In this document: positions 54,030 to 64,000 of the stretch, one piece after another
Layout of the letters: each line of letters begins with the position of its first letter
Position numbering within the stretch: position 1 is the first letter of the stretch
Notes under the pieces: model-generated
Databases searched by the model: none
What the model saw: the letters and a program-made list of their open reading frames with translations, nothing else
What the model was told of the DNA's origin: nothing
Made by a program: the position numbers and the translations under genes
Assembly: GCF_001642475.1 (NCBI RefSeq)
Contig: NW_019174040.1
Span: forward strand, 1-64,000
Reading direction: 5' to 3'
From: Fonsecaea monophora
Taxonomy: Eukaryota; Ascomycota; Eurotiomycetes; Chaetothyriales; Herpotrichiellaceae
DNA: 64,000 nt

Positions 54030-54840
54030 GATGAGTTTGCTGGTGAGAGGTATTATCCTGCTCAGCGGATGGCCTGGACAATTGGACGACAGAGGCAATC
54101 CTTCTGGGCGAAGAAGAGACGGTTTTGGTGTTCAATGTTCCCCGTCGTGTGCTTCTACGAGTTCGGGTGCAGGAAACACGCCCTGAAACCTGCTCTCTTT
54201 TGTTTTAGCACGACTCCTCTCGTTGGGGTCCTCCGCGACTCATTCTCCGGACTTCTCATTCTGCTGATTCCGGTGTCGCCGACTGTCCGCGCTCTTACTC
54301 GGTACTTCCTCTCCGCACATTTTGAACAGGAAAAGGGGCGTTCCCGCCGCTAGTACAGACCCACCAGATCGTCTTGAGGGGGCGGTGGGCTCACTTCAAT
54401 TTAGCGGCGGAAGGCGGACCGCCGCTAACCGGATGCGATAAGGCGCCAGATCCAACACTGCATGAGACTGGGAATGAGGGCCTGATCCCGCCGACTCTTC
54501 ACCGAGCAAATCGAGCAGACGGCGTGGCTACCATACCACGTGCTTCTGTCTGTCGTGTCACAGCATAGACCGATGATCCGCAGGGTCCACGACGGCAGAT
54601 GCGTGTGAGAGACCTGAAAATGGACAATCTGAGCAATGTAGTTTGTTCGACTGTGCGTGTGTGCATGTGTGTTTTTGTCACTTGAATGCGATTTCATCTA
54701 CAGGTCCAACTGCGCCAATTTCGCAGTGATCAAGAGAGCAGGAATAGAGGGAACAGCATCGTCTTCTCGTTCTTCCCAAGGCATCATTCGTTTTTTTTTT
54801 CCCCCTGAATCTACCTACCCATTCACCAAGCCGAAGCACC
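54030..54840. promoter_or_regulatory. divergent promoter of transaldolase-like and SDR genes
   Basis: 811 bp between two start codons, with a CGG-rich palindrome near the middle (listed separately) and T10 plus C5 runs at 54790-54804 upstream of the SDR start. No gene is supported here. Confidence 0.55.
54401..54428. promoter_or_regulatory. perfect 10-bp inverted repeat with CGG half-sites
   Basis: TTAGCGGCGG (54401-54410), an 8-nt spacer AAGGCGGA, then CCGCCGCTAA (54419-54428), the exact reverse complement. Inverted CGG triplets are the classical site of dimeric Zn2Cys6 factors. It sits 372 bp upstream of the transaldolase-like ATG and 412 bp upstream of the SDR ATG, a fitting position to control both. 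Confidence 0.65.
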
Positions 54841-56180
54841 ATGATTTCCTCAGAACCCATCGTCGAGCCAGTCACCAATGGGCACTCGAGTCAAAAAGCC
54901 GGGTCTGCTAGGGACCTCTTCTCCCTCGACCGCAGAACTATCATCGGTATGTTGACAGCATTGTTGGCAGTGCGCAAGAAATATACAGCAACAAAACAAT
55001 GCTGGCTCCCCAAAACCCCAGCCCGCCAGCCTTCCTGTTTCATTTGTGTCCTATGCACTCTTCTTCTTCTTTCTGTTCTCTAGATTGGTGTGGGGTGCGA
55101 AACTGAGATTTTTTTTTCTTCTACGTGGCAGTGACCGGTGCGACGGGCGGTATGGGCATCGTGGTGGTCAAGGCGATATTGCAGTCCGGGGCCGATGTGA
55201 TTGCCATTGACCGCGAGGCGGAGCCCAAGTCTTTCAGCGGAGGTAAACATGCTGCCTGTAATCTTGCCCGTGCCAAACCTGTGTTACTAAACCTCTTCGA
55301 ATCCTCTCTAGAAGACCTACAAAGCACCGCAGAGAAGAGCGGGACGATCGCGTCCTACTACCAATGCGACATCTCCGACCTCGAGTCCACGTACGCCGTC
55401 TTCGAGAACGCCGTCTCGTCCGCCCGATACCCCCTGCGCGGCCTGGTCAACTGCGCGGCGATCGGCTGGGTCGGCCCCTCGATCAGCTTCCCCGTCGACG
55501 ACGCCAAGCGCATCATCGAGGTCAACTTGGTCGGGACGCTGATCTGTGCGCAGGCCGCGGCGCGGTTGGTCAAGAAACACGGCTTTCCGGCCAGCTTTGT
55601 CTTTATCGCGAGCATGAGTGGATACGTGGTCAATAAGGTGAGCAATATCTCTAATGACTTATACCCTATGCGCAACACAGAGTCATCAAGGTCAAATGAG
55701 AGACGATCTCGTATCGTATCGTATCGCATCGTATCGTATCGTATGCGATGAAGATAAACATGAAGAAGAAAAGAGGGGCGAAGACATTCAAAAAGAGACG
55801 AGAACGCTCTGGCTGATCATCACTTTGTATTACCCGGGCAGGGCACACCCAACGCCGCCTACGCCGCCTCCAAGGCCGGCGTGCACCAGCTCACGCGCAA
55901 CCTGGCGTCGGAATGGGGTTCCCCGAACGACACAGACGGGGCCTCGCCTTCGCCCTCGATCCGAGTCAACTCGGTCAGCCCGGGCGTCATCCGCACTCCG
56001 ATGACAGCGGGCGTCCTGTCCAACAGCCACTTTGAGCACATGTGGACCGAAGAAACCATGCTGAAGCGCCTGTCCGTGCCGGACGACTACATTGGGCCCA
56101 TCATCTTCCTGCTCTCGGACGCCAGCTCGTATGTCACGGGGTCGGATTTGTTGGTCGATGGAGGGTACACGCGGTGGTAA
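54841..56180 (+). CDS. short-chain dehydrogenase/reductase, sugar-alcohol type
   Basis: Exons 54841-54946, 55132-55242, 55312-55637 and 55842-56180 sum to 882 nt and give 293 residues. Classical SDR with all motifs: cofactor loop VTGATGGMGIVV, acidic residue DR in VIAIDRE (NAD preference likely), LVNCAAIG (NAG motif variant), catalytic Ser in FIASMSG, and YAASKAG (YxxxK). LFSLDRRTIIG before the glycine loop and LASEWG...IRVNSVSPGVIRTPMT after it match the fungal sorbose reductase / D-arabinitol dehydrogenase-like group. The C-terminus YVTGSDLLVDGGYTRW is standard. The third intron (55638-55841, 204 nt) is long for this window and carries a GTATC microsatellite. With the divergent transaldolase-like gene it suggests polyol or pentose metabolism. 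Confidence 0.9.
55711..55745. repeat. GTATC pentanucleotide microsatellite
   Basis: Seven near-perfect GTATC units (one GCATC; the last is GTATG) inside the third intron of the SDR gene. Confidence 0.85.
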
Positions 56181-57954
56181 GGACTTTGATGTAGCCGGTG
56201 CTTTTTTTGGGGGGGAAGAAGAGAGGACTTTTAGAGATTGAACGGGTAGTCAATCATGAGCTGCGAATTGAGGTTTCTTGGGAAGACAAATATACAAAAG
56301 AAAAATAGAATATATTCCATCTGTGTTACTTGGCAAATGATTCGGGTCGCAGCCATTGGCTGGCTTGCAGACTGATGCTTTTTTCGAATATATCTTGCCT
56401 AGCCTTTCTGTCACGTATCTGAAGTAAAGCTAGTATTCTCTAAACTTTTGCCCTGGTGGAAGATATCGGTTGTACGCGAGTTCAGGCGAAGGTAGTGGTC
56501 TCAATATCCGCGTTGCGGCGAGAACCGATTTTCAGGGATTGACAACGTCACTGTTAATTGCCCCAGTACCTGTGCCCTACCATCCTGCTCCCTGTCTTTC
56601 GGCCTTCACAGTATGGATAACGCATTGGCAATGCGACCAACACCACCTGGGGCACATTCTCTCAGCCGACGTACGCAGCGACTGGGTTCAGGCCGAAGAA
56701 GGTAAGGACGTCGCTCTGACATTGGAATAGGATGTTGCAAGGGTATCAGGATCCCGAGCTCGCAGATCGGACAGCTCCAGAACGCCAGAGGACGCTTGTG
56801 CATGAGGTACCCTAAGTTTGTCATTGTTGAACCCGTCAACCGAGAATCTCGCCTTGCAGCCAGGCACATCGCGCAAGGACGGGGGATGGAAAGCCCCCTT
56901 GTGCAGGAAGTTGAGCATTGCTTTGCTCTGGTCAAGGCCGATGTAGCGTTGGCCATCGCTGGGTGCGAATTCGTGCAGCAGAAGGTGCGCCTTTGCTTTT
57001 CTTCTCGTCGGTCGATGACGATTCATGGTACAAAACCTTCGTGCAGGCATGGATAACGTCACTACCCATGCCCTCAGGCTTGAGATTGTTGCCTTAACTG
57101 GTTGCCACTTTGACCAGGGTTGTTTGAGAGATCTTGTAGTTGTCAAACCAGTTGACTTGAAGACCACCAGTCTTTGCATACCTCCCAAGTCAGCCAGGAG
57201 GCCGCGAGGTGCGATCCTATGTGCTGTCCGCACCAGCACACTGAGCTTCGGGCCGCCTTGGTACACGCTTTAAATGGGAGCCTCCAGCAAGAAATCGGTA
57301 GGAACGTCTGAGGTGGTGGGGACCTTTTGAAGTCCAGCTGACTGCATCAATGTTATCTTTATCCCATTTCCTAGCCACCCCATGCGGTCATCCCTTGAGA
57401 GGCACTAGATCTGTGCGAAATGACGACATATGACGGTCGTCACTTGCTATCTAGTCTGAAAGTGAAGCGAGTAGCGAGTTAGCTATGGTTGGGTCGCATG
57501 AAAAAGGTGTTTCAGAGCAAACAGGTCGTCCAACGTCTTTTGCGTATCGTGCACGAAGCTCGCAAGGCCTCCCAAAGTCCACGTCGTACAACAGCCTGGG
57601 GAGATGTCTGCCCTGCTTGAGCCGATACGATCCTTGGTTTGGATTACTGGCCTTGGTCGAGTACGAAGAAGTTCACAGTCCGCTTGAACAGGGTCGATCC
57701 CGAGAGTAGCCGGCTTTTCAGAGACACCGAAATTCTGAACTGGTTAAATGCCATCAGGTTTAGAGCACCTCAAGTGATCTGCTCCTGAAAGCTTTTGTAT
57801 CTCTGTGCTTACCGTGTCGAATCTCGGAGACCTTTGAGAACGATGGGCGATCTGATCGAGGTCGGTTTGAGATTTCCTCGCTGGAACGAGTCTTATCAGA
57901 AGGCGGTCCTTGTCGGTTGGTTATCCGCTAGTGATGGCGAATGTCAAGCAGGCC
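56181..57954. other. convergent intergenic region (1.8 kb), no gene supported
   Basis: Between two gene 3' ends. A minus-strand frame at 56688-57266 stays open for 192 codons, but plus-strand frames overlap it and composition is Arg/Ser/Ala-rich as in chance GC-rich frames. No domain recognised. A degenerate gene cannot be excluded. Confidence 0.4.
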
Positions 57955-58755
57955 CTAGTTGTACAACATTCCAGGCTCTTCTAATTGTCGCCATAGAGCA
58001 CGTTCTGCAGCCAGTTCGTCGTCATATCGAGTAACAGCTTGCTCAAACCTAGCCCACCAGTCGGCGTTGGCATATGTATAATGCGCCTTTGTATATTCCC
58101 AATATTCCGGATACCATCCGGCAAATTGCCAGTCAATGACGACAACAAGTTTGCGGTTGTGCACGATGAGGTTGCGTGGGCAAATGTCGGCGTGGGAAAA
58201 AGAGATGCGATATTGGCGGCTATGACAGCGCGTAACAGCTTCGCCAAAGACTTCCGAGCAAGTCTCTAGCGGAATATTACCTCGCAGAAACGAATGAAAT
58301 TCTTCAGTGCTACTAAAGGGACCAAAGGGCCGGTATCCCAGACGGACGTCGAAGCATTGTCCGAGTTTTGGCGAGGCGACTATGCCGTTTTGAGGCGGTT
58401 CAAGCCCTCGTAGTTGCTCGATGTAGTTGGATACCTGGTTAACCAAGGCCTGCTTCTCGTCGGCTGAAAAGGCGTTGCCATTCCATACCGCTTGAAGAGT
58501 GTCACCGTGGACATATTCCATCTCGATGTATAATTTTTCATCAATTCGATAGGTTTGGTAGACCTTTGGCACGGGGATTGAGGTGTGTTGCGCAACGTAT
58601 TCTAGGCCTTCAAGCTCTCCCACTTCACATGGGCCTTTGATAATTCGGTTTTTGCTCACTCTGATTACGGTCGGTCCGAGGAAGCCAAAGCGCTTTTTGC
58701 CCAGCCAGAGTCGAGCACGGACTATCAGCGATATCAGTCTCTGTCGAATGGGCAT
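57955..58755 (-). CDS. APH-family phosphotransferase (kinase-like)
   Basis: Intronless, 266 residues from MPIRQRLISL. A methionine much further upstream opens a longer frame but adds no homology. Aminoglycoside-phosphotransferase-fold protein of the large fungal family: PTVIRVSKNRIIKG (strand with lysine), EGLEYVAQHTSIPVPKVYQTY, IEMEYVHGDTLQAVW, FSHADICPRNLIV (HxDxxxxN Brenner motif) and VIDWQFAGWYPEYWEY (metal-binding Asp, DWQFAGW). These enzymes are not antibiotic resistance factors in fungi, and substrates are unknown for nearly all. The C-terminal ERALWRQLEEPGMLYN is ordinary for the family. Confidence 0.88.
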   Translation of the reverse strand: MPIRQRLISLIVRARLWLGKKRFGFLGPTVIRVSKNRIIKGPCEVGELEGLEYVAQHTSIPVPKVYQTYRIDEKLYIEMEYVHGDTLQAVWNGNAFSADEKQALVNQVSNYIEQLRGLEPPQNGIVASPKLGQCFDVRLGYRPFGPFSSTEEFHSFLRGNIPLETCSEVFGEAVTRCHSRQYRISFSHADICPRNLIVHNRKLVVVIDWQFAGWYPEYWEYTKAHYTYANADWWARFEQAVTRYDDELAAERALWRQLEEPGMLYN

Positions 58756-59302
58756 GGTGAAAATAATGCAAGGAATGGATAGAGAATCGCGATTGACGAG
58801 AAGAAGACCGAGCCGAGTATACGCTTCGAACAGCCTTGTAGGGGGAAATGGACGAGGGAATACATTCATATGCATATAGATGGATAGATAGATAGATGAG
58901 GACACACAACGGAACAAGGGACGAGACGAGACAAGAGGTGGAAATGTCATATGCAACCCTCCAACGCCTATCGTTGCCAGGACGCGTTGGAAGAGGTTGG
59001 GATGAAGACAACAGATTCTCGGAAACACGTGACAAACAAGTTGGAGGCAATCAGATCACATGATTCCTTGGCGATTAAGGTCACCTTGCGCTGATGAGTG
59101 ACTGGGATTAAAGATTGGAGACTGGGACCCACAATTTGTCGCTATTCCTCATATGGCTTAGAGCCCGCACAGGTGAATGAGCTAGCAAAAAGCGCCAAGA
59201 CACATACGGACATACAGGCGCCTGCCTGCTTGGGAGGGTTTACTTCCAGCCTTACCTTTACACATATTGCTCCTACGCCACAAATACGTGAAATACAGCA
59301 AT
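58756..59302. other. divergent intergenic region with GATA microsatellite
   Basis: 547 bp between the APH-type gene and the 149-residue hypothetical gene. A GATA-type repeat (ATAGATGGATAGATAGATAG) lies at about 58875-58897. No gene. Confidence 0.55.
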
Positions 59303-59752
59303 ATGGGCGGCAAGGCGCGAGTCAGGGTAGTAATCCGCCACCGTGATGAGTTCTCGCATGGAGACAGCAGGAAACAGTTGGGTCAAGCGGCCTACCATTG
59401 GGGAATCCTCATCCAGCCTAAGAATCCTAAAGGCTTTGACTCAAATGTCTACGACGTAACCGATGCGACAGTCCCTGATCCCATAACCCGAGTGGATCTC
59501 AACCCGAACCACGACTGGCGTATTCGTTCCAAGATGAGCGTCAATCCGATGCATAGCGGTCGCCTCCTGGGAAGAGTAATGATCGGAAAGGTGCCCTCGC
59601 ACATCACAATTGAAGGGATTGACGACATTCTCAGACAAGTACCACTTCCTATCAAGAGTTCCACGCCTGTGCAGAATTGTGTCAATTGGGTTCTAGCGGC
59701 CATCGAAGTCATGCAAAAGCAGGGTTTGGCAGAGGCATTCGACGTGGACTAG
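59303..59752 (+). CDS. small hypothetical protein with His and Cys motifs (149 aa)
   Basis: Single-exon frame, MGGKARVRVVIRHRDEF to the stop after AFDVD. No family is named with confidence. Features: AAYHWGILIQPKNPKG near residues 31-46, a strand-rich middle, GRLLGRVMIGKVPSHITIEGIDDILRQVPLP and then TPVQNCVNWVLAAIEVMQKQGL. A histidine in YHWGI and a cysteine in NCVNWV are the two most conserved-looking points. Such H...NC-x-x-WV layouts occur in several fungal orphan proteins and recall papain-like folds with shuffled order, but this is inference only. No signal peptide. A proximal intron could extend the C-terminus. It lies 0.8 kb before the trypsin-like gene. Confidence 0.68.
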   Translation: MGGKARVRVVIRHRDEFSHGDSRKQLGQAAYHWGILIQPKNPKGFDSNVYDVTDATVPDPITRVDLNPNHDWRIRSKMSVNPMHSGRLLGRVMIGKVPSHITIEGIDDILRQVPLPIKSSTPVQNCVNWVLAAIEVMQKQGLAEAFDVD

Positions 59753-60533
59753 TTTAGTATCAAAGCCCTCGAGCGCGCCGATCAATGACTGAAAGATCCA
59801 AGTCCTCGCCATTTCCACAATTATACCAACCGACCACGCTAGCCTCAAGGTAGCACTGTGATGATTCAAAGCATACGCCACACCTGGTGCCGAAGTGGTA
59901 CAACCACCGGTTTTTGAGGCTCATCTTTGCTTGGAGATCCTTAGTGGAGGGCTTACGTGCAAACTACGTTAGTTTAATCAAACATATAGGCTCCACACTA
60001 TCTTTTCGTCTGCGTCGCATATAGTCATCGCGACAGGGCCATGGCGGTAAGCCATTGTAGAAGACAAGCGCCCAGATATAGAGAAGTTCGCTGTCTGTGT
60101 TACGGGGAAACTGCTTCAAACTAGGTAACGTGTCACTTGGAGGTTGGGCAGGTGCCTGTGAAGAGAATATTTCTTGTGTCACCATACCAAAGGAGCTACA
60201 AAAACTTGATGGGGTAGATTTCCTGGTCACGTTGGCGACTTGATCTTTGCGCTTGGAGGGTCCTTGGCGCGAGGGTGGGTCATAAAAGCGGCGCCCACTC
60301 CACGCCCAGATTCAGCTAACCTTGTCGCGCCTTTATCCACCTCTTTCACAAAGACGAAAGTGAAAATACACCGAGCGGTTCACAGTTGCACTTTCTGGTT
60401 CTTCTTATTCTTGCCATCTCTGGTACTACGAGAAGACAAATAGACCTGACCTGAGCGCCCATACTCACAAGAGCCGCGGACAGAGGAGAAGAACCACTTG
60501 TGAGAGTCGCGTTCCTCCTGCTGAGCGTTCACC
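59753..60533. other. intergenic, promoter of trypsin-like gene
   Basis: 781 bp between two plus-strand genes. Short frames only; nothing recognised. Confidence 0.5.
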
Positions 60534-62113
60534 ATGGTTGGTACGCAACCGCTGTGGAGCGGTCTTGCTCAAACCGCACGTTGTGAAAATGAACATTCAT
60601 CCTTTGGCTCAGGTATTTTGTGCAGCCCTACATACTTCTTGCTCATCTACCACTGACTTGTCGCCATAGAGGGGCTCTCGCAGACCGAATTAGATTTCAT
60701 CCTCGAGGAACGAAGACCTCACATTTTTCCCAGTTGGGGTGGACGTGCAGAACCCCCTCCTCCTACAAGCGACTCAATAGGGGGACCCTCCTGGGATGAA
60801 GGCCGGCAACGATGGCGCCGAACCCTTGAAGTTCTCGACAATGGAGAAGTGAGAGTGAGAAGTAAAGGCTATTCCCGACAATTGGAGCACCTCGCAGACG
60901 ACCCGCAAGAACTTGATGCGGTCTGTGCCCTACGCTTCCGCCACGCAAAACATTAGGAACTTGTGCTAACCCCTCTAGGCTCTAAAACTCATCGGCCAAT
61001 TCGCGCTCGCTGCTGGAAAGCTGTACTGCGACGTGTACTGCATTTCCGGTAAATCCCGTCCACTGAGCCCAAAGCAAGTCGAAATGTCAGGTTTCTGGCT
61101 GCATGGGGGGAAATTCGTGACCTGTGCACACCTTCTACAAATACTGCCCAACATGCACGTGGACGAGACGGTGAAGCGTTTGCTCGATCCATGTCTGGCG
61201 CAAGCACGTGTTTCGACAGCAAACCTATCAGAAAATATTGACGACGTTTGTAAGCAACAGATGAGCGGATAAATGTGTCATACATTGCTAACTTTCTCAA
61301 GCCGGGCCTTTGTACCCTGTTCGCTTGTCGACCGTCTGCAGAGCCTCAGACCTTGCCGTCTTTGTCTTGAACCCTCAAGCCGCTGAAAACAAGCACATAC
61401 CTTTTCCTCCCACACACTCCATCGACCCTGGCCTGTTACAACCACTATCTTTCGGTCATAACATGTTGACCACGGACTACTTCGCCGCATATTATCCGAG
61501 GAAGAAAGTGGATACACGTGACTCGCCATTGTCTGACCAGCTCAAACGCAAGTCAAAAGCACTAAACATCATCGATGCTTGCGAATTCATGGGGCACGAA
61601 GTCAGAAATTCCCACGTCCCCCAGACACTCCTGGACCCGCCACCTGCAAGTCTTTGCCCCAGCCCTTCAAAGTCGCTCTATACTGACTTGCCCTCTAGAA
61701 TTATGATTATACCTTCATATCGGAAACTCGAAGCATAGCCGTTGGTAGGGTCATTGCGAAACAGAACGGGAGTTCTCCCGCACTTTGGTACAAAGATGGC
61801 AAGCTCACCGAGAATTGGGATTGCGATATTCCTGGCTTCTGGGGATGCAGTGGAGGGATGATGTGCAGAATCGAGAAGAACTCTGGTGTTTGGGGAGCTC
61901 GTGTCGTTGGAATATGTGAGTCCATGCCCGTATCTGAGCTGTCATCCCTGCGAAATGTAAGCAACTGACCGTTGTGTAGTTCAAGGAGAAAGCAGCAACA
62001 ATCCCAAATACAACAGTGTCCTCGGATTTACCGCTGCCGGTATCGCAGAACTCCAAAAGCCCCACTTCGACAAGCACCAGATCGACCGACAGCTTACATC
62101 TCTCACCCTGTGA
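60534..62113 (+). CDS. trypsin-like serine protease-fold protein, uncharacterised
   Basis: Exons 60534-60612, 60670-60920, 60979-61249, 61302-61600, 61699-61915 and 61980-62113 sum to 1251 nt and give 416 residues. Splices were chosen by frame. The chymotrypsin-fold triad is visible in order: GFWLHGGKFVTCAHLL (H161), CRASDLAVFVLN (D217) and GFWGCSGGMMCRIE (S351, GxSGG-type), followed by VWGARVVGIFQGES, the usual strand after the serine. There is no signal peptide, so the protein is probably intracellular, unlike secreted fungal trypsins. The N-terminal 110 residues (LSQTELDFILEERRPHIFPSW) have no known domain. The intron between exons 4 and 5 is the least certain (donor GTCAGA). The presumed role is protein cleavage in an unknown pathway; no partner is proven. 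Confidence 0.75.
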
Positions 62114-62945
62114 AGGCGGTGGGATCATACCGATGAAATGCCTCCTGCGGCGCGACATTCGACACGAAAATGGAGGTCGGTGATACTCTGAAGTTGTGAC
62201 GAGAGGAGGAGTAGCCATCCAAGAACAAAAGCGCTGTTTCGAGTCTTTCCTAACCCTGCCTGGTCTTGACGAGCAATGGATCATCACAAAGGGGGAAAAA
62301 AACAAGGAAAAACGTCGGAAAAAAGAAAAAAGGAAAAAAGAAAAAAGACAAGAGAAAAGAACAACAGGGAAAACAAGCAAAGGGGACAAAGAGAACACAG
62401 CAAATAGGAAAAGGAAAGAAAAGAAAAAAAAAGAAAAAGAGTGTTGATCTGTTGGAAAGAGATCATACCCATCTTTCTGTCAATGCAGGAAGAAGTCATT
62501 GCCCAATAGATTGAGAATGTCCGCTTCAAGTAGACGTCGGGCCCTTGGTCCTTGCGGAGTGCGTACCAAGAAACAATTCTCCTGTATCTCCAACGAGACT
62601 GGTCATGGTCTGCGGAGTAATGGATTCCAGATACAGAGAGCTACGCAGACAAATCTTCTCCACCTCTGCGCGATCTCGTGTTCCTCGCCTCCGAAAACAA
62701 ATACGTGGTTGCAGTAAATCTCTTCATATGACCTCTAGCCCAACTATCCTGTCCCCTGATTCATGTGTCACAGTCCTCTGAACGTGTTGCAGCAAGAGGT
62801 ATTCTCATCCTCAAAAATAACCTTGACACACACACACACTTCTTGCCCCTTGTAGCCATGTCCGGCGTCCAGGCTTGTATACGGCGAGGAATCTTCTTGA
62901 CTGCGCTCAGGCGGCAACACGCATTCCTGACTGCGACTCGACACC
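62114..62945. other. convergent intergenic region with long purine tract
   Basis: 832 bp between two gene 3' ends. Positions 62285-62446 are almost pure A/G (GAAAAAAGAAAAAAG-like). Nothing coding. Confidence 0.6.
62285..62446. repeat. A/G-rich low-complexity tract
   Basis: About 160 bp of G/A sequence with few pyrimidines on the plus strand. It may form triplex or act in the 3' flank of both convergent genes; open frames through it are Lys/Arg artefacts. Confidence 0.8.
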
Positions 62946-64000
62946 TCATGCAACCGTAGCATCCCGAGCAGGGACCTGTCGGCCACTGCGTTGAAACTGG
63001 TAGAGCGGCTCCAAATGTTCTCCGCGCCTGAAGAGAAGGTACCGTCGCAGCGCCCAGGGAAGCACCTAACAAATAGCAGAAGTCAGAAAGAAGCAAGTTT
63101 TCGGTACAATTCATGGAGGGCCCGTCACGCACCTTTCGGATTTGATAGCTGATGAAGCGTCTCGTCGGCACCGCAAAGACGTAGTCGAGCTCTTCGAGCG
63201 TGTAGCCACTCGTGTCGGGCACGAAGAGGAACATCAAGATGAAGACAAACACGTTCATGCCACTGCAAGGACCCTCGTCGTCAGGTGTCGTCGACGCGTC
63301 ATCAGCAAGGTATTTCTTTTGTGTGAAAGACTATGTGTGCGAGGATATTTGGATGGGAGGCTTACGCGTAGAATCCAAATGCACCTGTTGCGGTGAAGGT
63401 GTTCAACATCAGGGGGAATGTCAACGATAGAGCCGAGGACAGCGCAAATGTCGCCGACACCGCCCAGCTGTTGCCGATTTCCCTGTGTGACAGTGGAAAA
63501 GCTTCGGCGGAATACACAAAGGCGACAGGTCCTGTTCAGAAAGATGGGGTCAGAAATGTGATTGCCATCTCACGGTTCAAAACGTCGAACGGAGGAGAGA
63601 AGGCAGGGTTGGATATATATGTATATACCTTGACCGACGGAGTAGAGAGCGGTGAATGCGTAGATGAACAGGGCGATCAAGCCGACGTGTGCCTTGCTGG
63701 ACTCGGGGATGTAGAAGCAGAAGCCGGCGGCAAGGAGTGTCCAGGCCATGTGTGGGAAGGTCGAGAGAAGGAGAGATCTAGAATCCCACAGGTCAATCTT
63801 CTGGGTCCTGAAGTCGCGACGAGCGGGTCATTCGTACCTTCGACCAAACCTATCAATGAGAAAGATTGCCGGGATGGCAAAGACAAAGTTGACGATCCCG
63901 TAGCCCAACGACGTCAGTAGTGCTGTGTGCTCGGAGGCGCCAGCTTGAACAAAGACAGTGGACGAGTAAAAGGCAATGATGTTCATTCCTGTAGCAAAGA
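62946..64000 (-). CDS. MFS sugar transporter, C-terminal part (runs off right edge)
   Basis: Exons on the minus strand: 63988-63838, 63777-63629, 63531-63366, 63262-63133 and 63065-62946; an intron acceptor at 63989-63990 shows more exons lie beyond the window. The visible sequence covers helix 7 onward: GMNIIAFYSSTVFVQAG, IFLIDRFGRRSLLLSTFPHMAW (motif after helix 8), ALYSVGQGPVAFVYSAEAFPLSHREIG and FGFYAGMNVFVFILMFLFVPDTSGYTLEELDYVF. This last block ends the fold with a variant of PETK.xTLEE. The tail is VLPWALRRYLLF then a short hydrophilic end. It is a sugar porter family member, distinct from the transporter at 20816. Substrate unknown. Confidence 0.92.

Noticed and set aside
56688..57266. 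192-codon minus-strand frame as a gene
   Set aside because: Overlapped by plus-strand frames, Arg/Ser/Ala-rich, with no domain or splice context.
62196..62514. Lys/Arg-rich frames through the purine tract
   Set aside because: Products of low-complexity A/G sequence, not genes.
1..64000. CRISPR arrays, insertion sequences, LTR elements or large biosynthetic synthases
   Set aside because: No regularly spaced repeats, terminal repeats, transposase/reverse transcriptase motifs or PKS/NRPS motifs were seen.

Overview
The window is nuclear DNA of a filamentous ascomycete (Pezizomycotina). The genes are spaced and cut by many short GT-AG introns, mostly about 45-130 nt. It carries typical fungal families: Zn2Cys6 regulators, GH28 pectinase, major facilitator (MFS) sugar transporters, flavohemoglobin, Uds1 and REV3. 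An order cannot be fixed from the sequence; Eurotiomycetes, perhaps a black-yeast relative, is only a guess. I modelled 25 protein genes and one probable kinase pseudogene. For genes spliced by hand, the exon sum was required to be a multiple of three.

Layout. 1-907: the 5' part of a secreted GH28 exo-polygalacturonase running off the left edge. 3058-4673: a kinase-like phosphotransferase and a tiny Cys/His protein. 5014-11096: a probable catabolic block of an FMN 2-hydroxyacid oxidase (-), a DapA/NAL-fold aldolase (+) and a Zn2Cys6 regulator (-). The first two share a divergent promoter that holds two near-identical 16-bp motifs with CGG cores. 11570-12405: a broken protein kinase. 13786-16667: an atypical SDR and a CmcJ/GA4-desaturase-like oxygenase. 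17286-18907: an arrestin-like adaptor. 20816-26210: a sugar transporter and a DHA1-type drug/polyamine transporter. 27603-33382: a flavohemoglobin with a mitochondrial-type presequence, a glyoxalase-fold protein, a WBP2-like GRAM protein and the acidic hinge subunit of complex III (QCR6).

34549-49769 is mainly housekeeping: an FLVCR-like transporter, the Uds1 coiled-coil septation protein, a disordered orphan protein, splicing factor SLU7 and, divergent from it, the DNA polymerase zeta catalytic subunit REV3. 50205-56180 looks like a second small metabolic module: a Zn2Cys6 regulator, a transaldolase-like enzyme and a sugar-alcohol-type SDR. The last two are divergent around a perfect 10-bp inverted repeat rich in CGG. 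57955-62113: an APH-type kinase, a small protein with a possible His/Cys pair, and a multi-exon protein whose His, Asp and GxSGG motifs fit a trypsin-like protease. 62946-64000: the C-terminal half of another sugar transporter that runs off the right edge.

Best candidates for new biology are the two regulator-enzyme modules with matching promoter motifs, and the trypsin-like protease with its small neighbour. No tRNA, rRNA, CRISPR array or intact transposon was recognised.
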